Assembly: GCA_047608975.1 (NCBI GenBank)
Contig: JBLFYM010000011.1
Coordinates: 11,676 to 75,675, forward strand
Reading direction: 5' to 3'
DNA: 64,000 bases
DNA from: GCA-2715965 sp047608975
GTDB taxonomy: Bacteria; Verrucomicrobiota; Verrucomicrobiia; Limisphaerales; JAYPXF01
Below, in pieces: positions 17,782-26,491 of this stretch. Position numbers and translations under genes: made by a program. How positions within the stretch are numbered: position 1 is the first letter of the stretch; every line of letters starts with the position of its first letter. Below the pieces are notes generated by a model. It had not been told where the DNA came from. It ran no database searches and was given only the letters and a program-made list of their open reading frames with translations.

Positions 17782-18912
17782 TCACTCGGCTACGAGTTTG
17801 GTCACCGTCGCTTCAGGTGGTTTCAAGTGAGCGTCCATGAAGCCATACATCAGTGAGCGCGACTCGTGCGCGACCGAATGGCCCCGGCCGTGGACATAGA
17901 AGCTGAAATTCTGCGGCGCGCTTTCCAGTTCGTAAATGTCCATGATCTTCATCAGCATCAGGACACGTTGTCGCTGGGTACCGGGATTCCCGTCGTTCAT
18001 TCCGGAGAGATCGAGAAAGGCCCGCGGTGAAATCAGCGAGATGATCTCGTGAAAATCGATCGGCGGCATTTCGCCTTTGAGCAGGCCCTGACGGATCGGT
18101 TTGAAATACACATACCAGTGGTTTCGAGACCAGGCTTCCACCCGCAGATTGTGACGGAAAAATGAGGCCGCACAATTGGCCGCCGCCGCCTTGATTCGTT
18201 CATCGTATGCGGCGAGAAAAAAGGTGCCGTGACCGCCGAGCGAATGACCGAGCGCGCCGATGTTTTCCGAATCGACTTCAGCCAACGTCTCGAGCACATC
18301 GATCGCGATCGAATGTTCGTAGGAGAATTTGCCGACGGAAGTCCAATCGGGATGCTTCTGATGAAAGCGGCCGGTTTCATAAGGACCCGCCGGCGGGACG
18401 CGATGACCTGATACGAAATGTTCCGGGGCGATGACGACATAGCCCCGCCGGCACAAGTGATCGAGGTAGGCTTTGTCGGGATTGTCGATCAATCCGGCCG
18501 CCCGCATTTTCCCTTTTTCGTAAGTGCCGTGCAGGGCTACGACGGCGGGTGCGTTGCCGGTGAGCTTCAGTGGAATGCCGAGGTATGCGTGACACCGCTC
18601 ATCGGCTTCCACCTGGTAGCTGATCAGCTTACGTTGGTATACACCATCGACTTCGACTGTCTCGTGAATCTTCAAATCGAGAGCCGGCTTTTCCGGTTTG
18701 TGCTGATCGCGGAGCAGTAAGAGATAGCGCTGCTTCAGAACGGCGCGCCGTTTGTGCCAATCCTCGAGAGTCTCAATACCGTCGGTGAGATCGTCCCAGG
18801 AGGAGCGAATCTCGGGAACCACAAAAAACTCGGGTTGCGCGCGATTCTGTGCCGAGGTGCTGAAAGGGGTGAGAGCGACAATCGGAAAAAGGAGTGAAAG
18901 GAGGATACGCAT
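17782..18912 (-). CDS. Secreted alpha/beta hydrolase (acetyl xylan esterase / dienelactone hydrolase type)
   Basis: 376 residues from the ATG at 18912 (MRILLSLLFPIVAL, signal peptide ending ...STSAQ); MLND at 18924 is equally possible. The much longer open frame upstream lies in intergenic-type sequence and is not used. It contains the oxyanion-hole region VVALHGTYEKG, the nucleophile elbow GHSLGGHG (Ser224), PRAFLDLSGMND with a likely acid, and a C-terminal YVHGRGHS with a likely catalytic His. Convergent with the SGNH gene. Probably a deacylase for glycans or small esters. Confidence 0.85.
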   Translation of the reverse strand: MRILLSLLFPIVALTPFSTSAQNRAQPEFFVVPEIRSSWDDLTDGIETLEDWHKRRAVLKQRYLLLLRDQHKPEKPALDLKIHETVEVDGVYQRKLISYQVEADERCHAYLGIPLKLTGNAPAVVALHGTYEKGKMRAAGLIDNPDKAYLDHLCRRGYVVIAPEHFVSGHRVPPAGPYETGRFHQKHPDWTSVGKFSYEHSIAIDVLETLAEVDSENIGALGHSLGGHGTFFLAAYDERIKAAAANCAASFFRHNLRVEAWSRNHWYVYFKPIRQGLLKGEMPPIDFHEIISLISPRAFLDLSGMNDGNPGTQRQRVLMLMKIMDIYELESAPQNFSFYVHGRGHSVAHESRSLMYGFMDAHLKPPEATVTKLVAE

Positions 18913-18924
18913 GTCATTCAGCAT

Positions 18925-19222
18925 AGCGACGACCCGGAAGCGGGGGAAAAACATTCGCCGCGGCGCGGGAAGAAGACCAAATTGTGACGATGGACAGCGG
19001 GAGCAGTGGTCGATGCAAACTTGCGACAGCTGTGTCGAAGCGCATTTCAAAAAATATGAACCCATGCGGGCGGAAGTACCACCCGGCTCCCAGGAGCTGG
19101 GCATTGCCCACAAATATTCATTTCAACATTGGGTCACAACCCCTCCTATCCCCACGGGATTCCACCCCGAAGCCCAGGGTTGGCGTGCCGCGCCCTAGCG
19201 CAGCGGAGGCGGGAGGAACGAC
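18925..19222. other. Repeat-like intergenic sequence
   Basis: No gene is visible. An imperfect hairpin (CCGGCTCC and GGAGCTGG, one G-T pair) lies near 19082-19103. The segment abuts the broken LamG gene, and its style resembles dispersed intergenic elements I associate with Verrucomicrobia. Only a genome-wide search would confirm that. Confidence 0.3.
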
Positions 19223-19541
19223 CTACCAGCTCATCACGTCCCCGAGCACATCGTCCAGCTTCGCTTCCGTGTGAATCCAGACGGCGATGGTGAAGGGCTG
19301 CGCGGCCAGTTGGGGGAGCCTTGTCCGCCGGAACTTCCAACCACGAATCGATCCCATCGAAAATCGCACCGTTCGGTCCATGGAACGCCACGCCGTGATT
19401 GATCGCGTGGCGATCGGCCCCCGACGTGTCACGCGCGTCCATGGTGAGTTTCCAATGAGCGATCGGTCCATCCGCGGCAAAGGCGGGGGAAACAATCGCG
19501 AGGAAAACGAGGAGTGGGAGCAAAGCATCGTTCTTCTTCAT
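19223..19541 (-). pseudogene. Truncated, frameshifted LamG-domain exported protein
   Basis: The frame opens at 19541 with a signal peptide (MKKNDALLPLLVFLAIVSPAFA) and a LamG start (GPIAHWKLTMDARDTSG, GAIFDGIDSWLEVPADKAP). At a G5 run (19312-19316) the match moves to another frame, QLAAQPFTIAVWIHTEAK then LDDVLGDVMSW, and stops at 19223-19225. A normal LamG protein would continue for well over 100 residues; nothing past the stop matches. So there is a frameshift plus loss of the 3' part. A single-base sequencing error would explain the frameshift but not the truncation. Confidence 0.75.
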
Positions 19542-19716
19542 GGCTGCCGCCCATCAACGCCAAGAACCCAGTCTCAGGCAAGCAGAATGCCTCCCCGGAT
19601 CGTCGGCTGCTGGCGCAACGGCCCTCCGGTTCCGCAACGTCGCTTGCCTCGCGCCGCCATCCGGTGTAGCAATCCCTGCCGTTCGTTTCCGGTAGGCGAA
19701 TATCAAACAACAGAAC

Positions 19717-21933
19717 ATGTCCGATCCGACCATTATTTACACCAAGACCGACGAGGCACCCGCGCTCGCGACCTACTCGCTGCTCCCGATCATCCAGGCT
19801 TTCGCCAAGGCATCCGGAGTGCATATTGAAACCCGCGACATTTCACTGGCGGGTCGCATTATTGCCAATTTTTCTGAGTGCCTGACCGAAGATCAGCGGA
19901 TCGGTGATGCCCTGGCGGAATTGGGTGGGCTGGCGAAGACGCCGGAAGCGAATATCATCAAGCTGCCCAACATCAGCGCCTCCGTGCCCCAGATGAATGC
20001 CGCGATCGCCGAGCTGCAGGGCAAGGGCTACGCGCTCCCGGATTATCCGGAGGATCCGCAGACCGACGCGGAGAAAGACGCCAAGGCGCGGTACGACAAG
20101 ATCAAGGGCAGCGCCGTGAACCCGGTCCTGCGGGAGGGCAATTCCGATCGCCGGGCACCGCAGGCGGTCAAGGCTTACGCCCGGGCCAATCCCCATTCGA
20201 TGGGGGCATGGTCGAAAGAATCGAAAACCAACGTGGCCACGATGAACTCAGACGATTTCCGTTCGAGTGAGAAGTCGGTCTGTTTGGCGGCGGCCACGGA
20301 TGCGAAGATAGAGTTTATCGCTGCCGACGGCAGCGCCACCGTGCTCAAGGCATCAACCCCCTTGTTGGCCGGCGAGATCTTCGACGGAACCCGGATGAGC
20401 CGCCAGGCTTTGGTCGCATTTCTGGACGAACAGATCGCCCGGGCGAAAAGCGAGGGTGTGCTTTTCTCGTTCCACATGAAGGCAACGATGATGAAGGTGA
20501 GCGACCCCATCATCTTCGGGGTGTGCGTGGAGGTTTTCTTCAAAGATCTCGTCGCCAAGCACAGCGCGACCTTCGACAAACTGGGCGTTGATTTCCGGAA
20601 CGGTTTCGGCGATCTGCTCGCCCGCTTGGATCAGTTGCCAGCCGACCAGAAGGCGGAGATTGAGAGCGACATCGCTGCCGCCTTCGCCAATGGCCCTGAC
20701 CTGGCCATGGTGAATTCTGACAAGGGCATCACCAATCTTCACGTGCCGAGCGACATCATCATCGATGCGTCGATGCCCGCCATGATCCGCACGTCGGGTC
20801 AGATGTGGAATCCGAAAGGCGAGCAACAAGACACCTTGGCAGTGATTCCGGACAGCTGCTACGCCTCGGTGTATCAGGCCACGATTGATTTCTGCCGCGA
20901 GCACGGCGCCTTCGACCCGACGACCATGGGTACCGTCCCGAACGTCGGACTCATGGCGCAGAAGGCCGAGGAGTACGGTTCGCATGACAAGACCTTCCAG
21001 GCACCGGGCAATGGCACGATCCGGGTGACTGACAGCGCTGGAAACGTGCTGATCGAACACGCTGTGGAAACCGGCGACATCTGGCGCGCCTGCCAGACGA
21101 AGGACGCGCCGATCCGTGATTGGGTGAAGCTCGCCGTGAACCGCGCCCGGGCGACCGGTTGGCCCACGATCTTCTGGCTGGATGAAAGCCGCGCGCACGA
21201 CGCCCAGGTCATTGCCAAGGTGAACGAGTATCTCGGCGATCACGACACCGACGGTCTCGATATTCAGATCTTGCCGCCGCTGCAGGCCACCCAGTTTTCG
21301 CTGGCCCGGATGGCGAAAGGCGAGAACACGATCTCGGTGACCGGTAACGTCCTTCGTGACTATCTCACCGACCTCTTCCCGATTCTTGAAGTCGGCACCA
21401 GCGCGAAGATGCTTTCCATCGTTCCGCTCATGAACGGCGGCGGCCTGTTCGAAACGGGTGCCGGCGGATCCGCCCCAAAACACGTTCAGCAATTTCAGGA
21501 GGAGAACTACCTGCGTTGGGATTCACTTGGCGAATTTCTCGCCCTGGCCGTTTCCCTTGAGCACCTGGGTGACACCTTTGACAATCCCAAGGCGAAGGTC
21601 TTGGGCGCTGCCCTGGATCTGGCCACCGAGAAGCTCCTTACCGAGAACAGGTCACCCACCCGTCGCCTTGGCGGCATCGACAACCGGGGGAGTCACTTCT
21701 ACATCGCGCTCTACTGGGCCGAAGCGCTGGCCGCGCAGGATGACGACCCGGAATTGAAGGCGCACTTCGCTCAGCTCGCCGAACAACTCGCCGCGAATGA
21801 AGCGAAGATCGTGGAAGAACTGCTCGTCGTGCAGAAGTCTCCGGCCGACATCGGCGGCTACTACCAACCCGACGCGGCAAAAGCCACCGCCGCCATGCGT
21901 CCCAGCGCGACCATGAACGCGATCATCGACTGA
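19717..21933 (+). CDS. icd: Monomeric NADP-dependent isocitrate dehydrogenase
   Basis: 738 residues, full length for the monomeric (IDH-II) family and cytoplasmic. Recognisable segments include IIYTKTDEAPALATYSLLPI at the N-terminus, ISLAGRIIANF, IIKLPNISASVPQM, GNSDRRAP, and HSMGAWSKESKT with DDFRSSEKSV. Further on come FSFHMKATMMKVSDPIIFG, MVNSDKGITNLHVPSD and the C-terminal GTGAGGSAPKHVQQF-like block, here ETGAGGSAPKHV. It converts isocitrate to 2-oxoglutarate with NADPH formation. It stands alone between a pseudogene and a repeat-rich gap and is not part of the neighbouring exported modules. Confidence 0.97.
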   Translation: MSDPTIIYTKTDEAPALATYSLLPIIQAFAKASGVHIETRDISLAGRIIANFSECLTEDQRIGDALAELGGLAKTPEANIIKLPNISASVPQMNAAIAELQGKGYALPDYPEDPQTDAEKDAKARYDKIKGSAVNPVLREGNSDRRAPQAVKAYARANPHSMGAWSKESKTNVATMNSDDFRSSEKSVCLAAATDAKIEFIAADGSATVLKASTPLLAGEIFDGTRMSRQALVAFLDEQIARAKSEGVLFSFHMKATMMKVSDPIIFGVCVEVFFKDLVAKHSATFDKLGVDFRNGFGDLLARLDQLPADQKAEIESDIAAAFANGPDLAMVNSDKGITNLHVPSDIIIDASMPAMIRTSGQMWNPKGEQQDTLAVIPDSCYASVYQATIDFCREHGAFDPTTMGTVPNVGLMAQKAEEYGSHDKTFQAPGNGTIRVTDSAGNVLIEHAVETGDIWRACQTKDAPIRDWVKLAVNRARATGWPTIFWLDESRAHDAQVIAKVNEYLGDHDTDGLDIQILPPLQATQFSLARMAKGENTISVTGNVLRDYLTDLFPILEVGTSAKMLSIVPLMNGGGLFETGAGGSAPKHVQQFQEENYLRWDSLGEFLALAVSLEHLGDTFDNPKAKVLGAALDLATEKLLTENRSPTRRLGGIDNRGSHFYIALYWAEALAAQDDDPELKAHFAQLAEQLAANEAKIVEELLVVQKSPADIGGYYQPDAAKATAAMRPSATMNAIID

Positions 21934-22304
21934 GTCTTGTCGCGGCAGTTGAACCACGAAGATACACCAATTCACACGACTGATCGGGTGTCCGAAGTGG
22001 TAGTCGTTACTCGTGTCCATGCGTGGCCGCAGAAATCTGAGGAGGAGGAAGAATCAGCAGAAAATCATCAGAACGTTTGTTGGCGGGCACCCCTGAACGC
22101 AGCGCGGCTTTCCAGACCTGCGGAGCTTGCGCATTAGAAGCTGGGCTCGCGAACACCACGTCCGTCCGGCAGAAACACTCTGCGGATTTGGAAATCCGCG
22201 ATTGCCTTCGGTCGCGGTAGTTCGGACTAATTGATTGGAAAGCGGTCGGTGTGCGTCTGAAAATACCGATCCGCTTGCCACGAGGCAGGTCATTCGCTTA
22301 CGAA
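21934..22304. other. Gene-free, repeat-bearing gap
   Basis: No coding gene is supported in these 370 bases. A perfect hairpin GCGGATTT-GG-AAATCCGC lies at 22182-22199, preceded by a GC-rich segment (about 22080-22170) that looks like a worn dispersed repeat. No promoter is certain. Confidence 0.4.
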
Positions 22305-22313
22305 ATGGGAAAC

Positions 22314-23069
22314 ATGAAACAGATCACTGTCGCACTCACCCTCCTGCTCACGCTCACGTTCGTCGGGGCCAACGAAATCGCGGACTCCCAGAAGAAATGG
22401 ATTCCGGTCTACAAGCAGCAGCAGAATATCCCCGCGCCGGCTGACATGCTGATCAACACGGATGCCGAGCCCAACCTGAAGCCGGGTTTTGTGAGTCTCT
22501 ACAACGGCAAGGACATCGACAACTGGGTCCCGCGCGGCGGGCACTGCAAATTCGAAGCCAAGGGCAAAACGATCGTCGGCACCTGCGTGAAGGGTTCACC
22601 CAGCACTTATCTTTCCACCAAAAAATCAGACTACACCGATTTCGTCTTTACGGCTGAACTCAAGTGGGCGGTCGACGGCAATACGGGTGTCATGTTTCGC
22701 GCCGCTTCAAAGAAGGGCGAAGGCAAGAACAAGGACAAAGAAACTGTCTTTGGACCGCAGGCCGAGATGGAAGCCTTCTCCAAAGAGCGCTATTGGTCGG
22801 GCGGCATTTACGGCCAAAGTGCCGGTGGTTGGATCTACCCCATGTGGCTCGACGCCCATTCCAAGACCCGCAAGGCCATGAAGAAAAACGGCTGGAACCG
22901 GATCACCATCCAGGCTCAGGGCGACACCATCAAAACCTGGCTCAACGGCGTTCCAGCTGCCCACTGGAAGACCGATGAATACAAGCAGGGTTTCTTCAGC
23001 CTCCAGATCCACGCCGGCAAAGAAGGTCAGGTTCTCTTCCGTAACCTGAAGGTGAAGGAACTGAAATAG
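22314..23069 (+). CDS. Exported DUF1080 (3-keto-disaccharide hydrolase-like) protein
   Basis: About 251 residues from the ATG at 22314 (MKQITVALTLLLTLTFVGA); an in-frame ATG at 22305 adds three residues. The DUF1080 fold is shown by GFVSLYNGKDIDNWVPRGG, GNTGVMFRA, WNRITIQAQGDTIKTWLNGV and FSLQIHAGKEGQVLFRNLKVKEL. This concanavalin-like family is abundant in PVC and Bacteroidetes and includes 3-keto-glycoside hydrolases. A single gene, convergent with the M3 peptidase 17 bases downstream. Confidence 0.9.
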   Translation: MKQITVALTLLLTLTFVGANEIADSQKKWIPVYKQQQNIPAPADMLINTDAEPNLKPGFVSLYNGKDIDNWVPRGGHCKFEAKGKTIVGTCVKGSPSTYLSTKKSDYTDFVFTAELKWAVDGNTGVMFRAASKKGEGKNKDKETVFGPQAEMEAFSKERYWSGGIYGQSAGGWIYPMWLDAHSKTRKAMKKNGWNRITIQAQGDTIKTWLNGVPAAHWKTDEYKQGFFSLQIHAGKEGQVLFRNLKVKELK

Positions 23070-23086
23070 GGCGACTTGGTTCGGGT

Positions 23087-25201
23087 TTAATTCGCCTTGA
23101 TACCCAGTTTCTTCAGGAACGGTTCAAGTGAGCGTTCGCGGCCGAGGAAGGCGCGGATTGAATCTTGGACATCACGGGAACCGCCGGGCGCGTAAATCTC
23201 GTCGCGCAGACGACTGCCCGCCTCGCGATCGTAGAAGCCGTCGGGAGCCTGCTTGAAGACGGTTTCCATGTCCGCGGCAATCGCATCGGCCCAGGCATAG
23301 CCGTAGTAGCCGGCATCGTACCCCATGAGGTGACCGAAGTAGGTCGCGAACGTGGTGCCTTCCGGAACCGGCAGGAACACGTCACTCAGAATCTGGTTGG
23401 ACAGCTCGATCGCACTCTGTGGATTCTCCGCGTTGATCTGGGAGTGTAGGGCCAGATCAAGCAGGCCGAAAGACAACTGACGGCGGTAGGCCGTGCCGAC
23501 GGTGGCGAGCTTGGCTTCCAACATCTTGTCCAATATCGATTGCGGGATTTTCTTCGACGGATCGCGATAGTCCTCAGCAAAACTGTCGAGGACGCTCTTG
23601 TCCCAGATCCAGGCTTCAAGCATCTGCGAAGGAGCCTCCACAAAATCGCGCGGCACACTCGTGCCGGAGAAGCGTCCGGATTCCGCCCGGGTCAGAACCG
23701 AGTGCAGGGCGTGGCCAAATTCATGGAAGAGCGTCTCCACCTCACCGTGAGACAAGAGCGCGGGTTTGTCGTCCTGGGCGGTGGGGAAGTTGCAGATCAA
23801 TGCGACCGTGGGACGCTGGTAGTTGCCGTCGGGAAGTCGTTTTCCTTCGACGATACCGAACTGCGCAAAGTGATTGAATTTCCCGTCCCGGGGAAACATA
23901 TCCAGATAGACCATGCCGAGTGGTTCGCCGGTCTTTGAATCCGAAATGAGATGAAGGGTGAGATCGTCCACCCACTTGTAACCTGGATCGAGGCTCTGAA
24001 TCGTCAGGCCGAAACAATGTTCGTAGATGTCGAACATGCCCTGCAGAACCTTCTCGTAAGCGAAGTAGACCCGAAGTTGTTCGGTATCGACGGTGTATTT
24101 CTCCTTCTTTACCTGGTTGTTGTAGTAACGCCAGTCCCACAGCTGAATCGTCGCCGCGGCGTTCCCGGTATCACGTACCTTGAGTTTACGGAACTCCTCC
24201 AACTCTGCTTCGAACTTCGGCTGTAATCCGTCTTTCAGATTGCGGACGAAGTCGATGGCGGCCTGGCCGGTCTGGGCCATCTTGGGTTCCGTCTTGTAGT
24301 CGGCCCAGGTGGCGTAGCCAAGTTTTCGGGCGATATCGTCGCGCATCATCACAACCTGCTGAAGGAGATCGGCATTGGGTTCCTTGGCCAGCGAATAGCG
24401 CGCGATCTTCAGCTTTTTGCGGGTCTCCTCTCGCTTGGCGTTCTGCATCACGACGAGGAAGTGATAGGTCACGTTGGCTTGCACCGTGTATTCGTCCTCA
24501 CCGGTCTTGACGCCTTCCGCAGTGAGGTAGCTGTCAGGCACACCCTCAAGTTCGGCTTGGGAGAAAACGACGCTTTCCTTTTCCCGGGTGATGTTGGTCC
24601 GGAAATCCGTGGTCAGACCGGAGAGTTTCTTGCGCAGTGCTTCGACGTCATCCCGTTCGGCCTTGGGCAGATGAAGGCCCGCGCGCTGGTAGTCACGTCG
24701 GGTATGTTCGAACAACATGGCGTCCTCGCCGGTCAGTTCGGGATTTGTATCCGCGTAGGCCCTGACCGCCTGATAGACATCCTCACGGTAGTCCAGACCG
24801 ACGGCCCATTTCTCAAATCGTTTGATGCCTTCCGTTCCGGCATCACGGAGCTCCGGCGATTGGCTGGTCTCCTTGATCAGGTAAACCCGATTGGCGACGG
24901 TGTTCGCCGCGTAGCCGATGTCATCCAGGGCTCGGATCGTGTTCGCGAAGGTGACGTCCCCGGATTTGAGGTTGCCGATCTCATCGAGGGCCGCATTTGC
25001 CGCCGCGATCGCTTCGTCGATAGAGGTCACGATATCCGCGGGAATCGTTTCGAACTTGGGAAGGGTCAGGGTCGACCCAAATTTCGCCGCGCGTTGCTGG
25101 GCTTGCGGAAAGGTGACGGGTTCGCTGGGAGAGTTCTTGGGTGTCATGCAGGAGGAGGTGGCACACAGAGTCAAAGCCAATGGAATGATTCGGAACCGCA
25201 T
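23087..25201 (-). CDS. M3 family oligopeptidase lipoprotein (oligopeptidase A / dipeptidyl carboxypeptidase type)
   Basis: 704 residues, the usual length. The HEFGH zinc motif is at about residue 493, within VETLFHEFGHALHS, followed by the downstream Glu region SGTSVPRDFVEAPSQMLE and the substrate-loop region GYDAGYYGYAWADAIAADM. The N-terminus (LALTLCATSSCMTP) looks like a lipoprotein signal, with Cys near residue 18 and a slightly weak lipobox. The family degrades short peptides; a membrane-anchored form would act in the periplasm. Stands alone, convergent with DUF1080. Confidence 0.93.
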   Translation of the reverse strand: MRFRIIPLALTLCATSSCMTPKNSPSEPVTFPQAQQRAAKFGSTLTLPKFETIPADIVTSIDEAIAAANAALDEIGNLKSGDVTFANTIRALDDIGYAANTVANRVYLIKETSQSPELRDAGTEGIKRFEKWAVGLDYREDVYQAVRAYADTNPELTGEDAMLFEHTRRDYQRAGLHLPKAERDDVEALRKKLSGLTTDFRTNITREKESVVFSQAELEGVPDSYLTAEGVKTGEDEYTVQANVTYHFLVVMQNAKREETRKKLKIARYSLAKEPNADLLQQVVMMRDDIARKLGYATWADYKTEPKMAQTGQAAIDFVRNLKDGLQPKFEAELEEFRKLKVRDTGNAAATIQLWDWRYYNNQVKKEKYTVDTEQLRVYFAYEKVLQGMFDIYEHCFGLTIQSLDPGYKWVDDLTLHLISDSKTGEPLGMVYLDMFPRDGKFNHFAQFGIVEGKRLPDGNYQRPTVALICNFPTAQDDKPALLSHGEVETLFHEFGHALHSVLTRAESGRFSGTSVPRDFVEAPSQMLEAWIWDKSVLDSFAEDYRDPSKKIPQSILDKMLEAKLATVGTAYRRQLSFGLLDLALHSQINAENPQSAIELSNQILSDVFLPVPEGTTFATYFGHLMGYDAGYYGYAWADAIAADMETVFKQAPDGFYDREAGSRLRDEIYAPGGSRDVQDSIRAFLGRERSLEPFLKKLGIKAN

Positions 25202-25569
25202 AGGTCCGGGAACGTAGAAACCCCGGCTGCGGCACGCAAGCTGATATCAGCATTTGATTACCGGCCGACTGAAGTACGGCAAGTGGTCGCGCAAAACCTG
25301 CCGAAGGATTTCGGAGTGTGCAAACAGTATCCAACCACAATCGCGGACGATGTGGGGTGAACTTGCGTCCACGAACAATTTGATCCGGCTCACGCCGGGA
25401 TTTTACCAGGCAGCAGCGGACGTGAGTCCGCTCAAACTTCCCGTCACGGACCTCGCCAACCCCGAGAACAATCAAGCCAAGCCGAACCGCCGAACCGTGA
25501 ATGAAAAAAGCGTGTAGAGTTCGCGGCCGGAAACCCCGAAGATCAGACCGGCTGAACCGAAAGTAATTT
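25202..25569. other. Gene-free gap with two small perfect hairpins
   Basis: No gene is supported. CCGGC-tcac-GCCGG lies at 25385-25398 and AGCGGAC-gtga-GTCCGCT at 25415-25432. Both have 4-base loops, and no T-run follows either, so they look like repeat hairpins rather than terminators. Confidence 0.45.
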
Positions 25570-26409
25570 ATGACAAATCTTCGAATCATTTCTGTTGCCC
25601 TCGTATTCGTCACCGCGCTCACCGGAGGCGCGGCGACGAAACTTCCGGCCAATCTTCAGACCGAAAACCTCGCCGCGTGGTGCATCGTTCCATTTGATGC
25701 CAAGAAACGGGGACCGGCGGCGCGGGCAAAGATGCTGGTGGATCTGGGGCTGCGGCGCTGCGCCTATGACTGGCGTGCCCAGCACATTCCGGAGTTCGAG
25801 GAGGAGATCCGGCAGTACAAGAAACACGGGATAGAGTTTTTCGCCTTCTGGGGCGGACACGAGGGGGCCTACAAGCTGTTTGAGAAACATGATTTGCATC
25901 CGCAGATCTGGCGCACCTTGGGCAGCCCGAAGTCAGGGACGCAGGCGGAGAAGATCAAGGCAGCGGCCAATGCCATGGAAGCACTGGCAAAACGTACCGC
26001 TGACCTGGGCTGTAAACTCGGACTCTACAACCACGGAGGCTGGGGTGGGAAACCCGCCAATCTGGTGGCCGTGTGTCGGCTCCTTCGCGCACGTGGGCAC
26101 GACCATGTCGGCATCGTCTACAACTGGCACCATGGTCACGAACAGATCCCCGATTGGCAGCAGTCCCTCACGCAGATGAAGCCTTTTCTCCACTGCCTCA
26201 ATCTCAATGGCATGAACAGCGGTGCGAATCCCAAGATACTGCCGCTCGGGAAGGGTGAACACGATCGCGCGATGCTTAAGACCTTGATCGAAAGCGGTTA
26301 CACCGGACCGATCGGGATCCTTGATCATCAGAACCATCTCGATGCCAAAGAATCACTTCAGGGCAACCTGTCTGGTCTGGCCCGGCTGAAGATGGAACTC
26401 ACCAGGTAG
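25570..26409 (+). CDS. Exported sugar-phosphate isomerase/epimerase-like TIM barrel
   Basis: 279 residues, signal peptide (ISVALVFVTALTGGAATK). AP-endonuclease-2-like barrel features include WCIVPFDAKKRGP, GIEFFAFWGGHEG, CKLGLYNHGGWGG, HVGIVYNWHHGHEQIP and GPIGILDHQNH. The His, Glu and Asp residues could bind a metal. Family members isomerise or epimerise sugars, and exported versions are common in PVC bacteria, often near DUF1080 proteins. First gene of a plus-strand group continuing with PSD1 and DUF1501. Confidence 0.82.
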   Translation: MTNLRIISVALVFVTALTGGAATKLPANLQTENLAAWCIVPFDAKKRGPAARAKMLVDLGLRRCAYDWRAQHIPEFEEEIRQYKKHGIEFFAFWGGHEGAYKLFEKHDLHPQIWRTLGSPKSGTQAEKIKAAANAMEALAKRTADLGCKLGLYNHGGWGGKPANLVAVCRLLRARGHDHVGIVYNWHHGHEQIPDWQQSLTQMKPFLHCLNLNGMNSGANPKILPLGKGEHDRAMLKTLIESGYTGPIGILDHQNHLDAKESLQGNLSGLARLKMELTR

Positions 26410-26491
26410 AACGCATTTCTCAGTTGCGCCGCCAGTTCGGACAACGGCATCCGCGATTGCAGAACTACAAAACAGTGGGTACAAGCAATTC

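Noticed and set aside
18913..19113. 67-residue extension of the alpha/beta hydrolase
   Set aside because: Cys- and Pro-rich, encoded by repeat-like intergenic DNA, ahead of a clean signal peptide.
20353..21492. Minus-strand frame of 379 codons opposite isocitrate dehydrogenase
   Set aside because: The plus-strand gene is unmistakable; the antisense product has no family features.
23070..23086. Possible terminator between the convergent DUF1080 and M3 genes
   Set aside because: Only a 5-pair stem (GGCGA/TCGCC) and no T-run.
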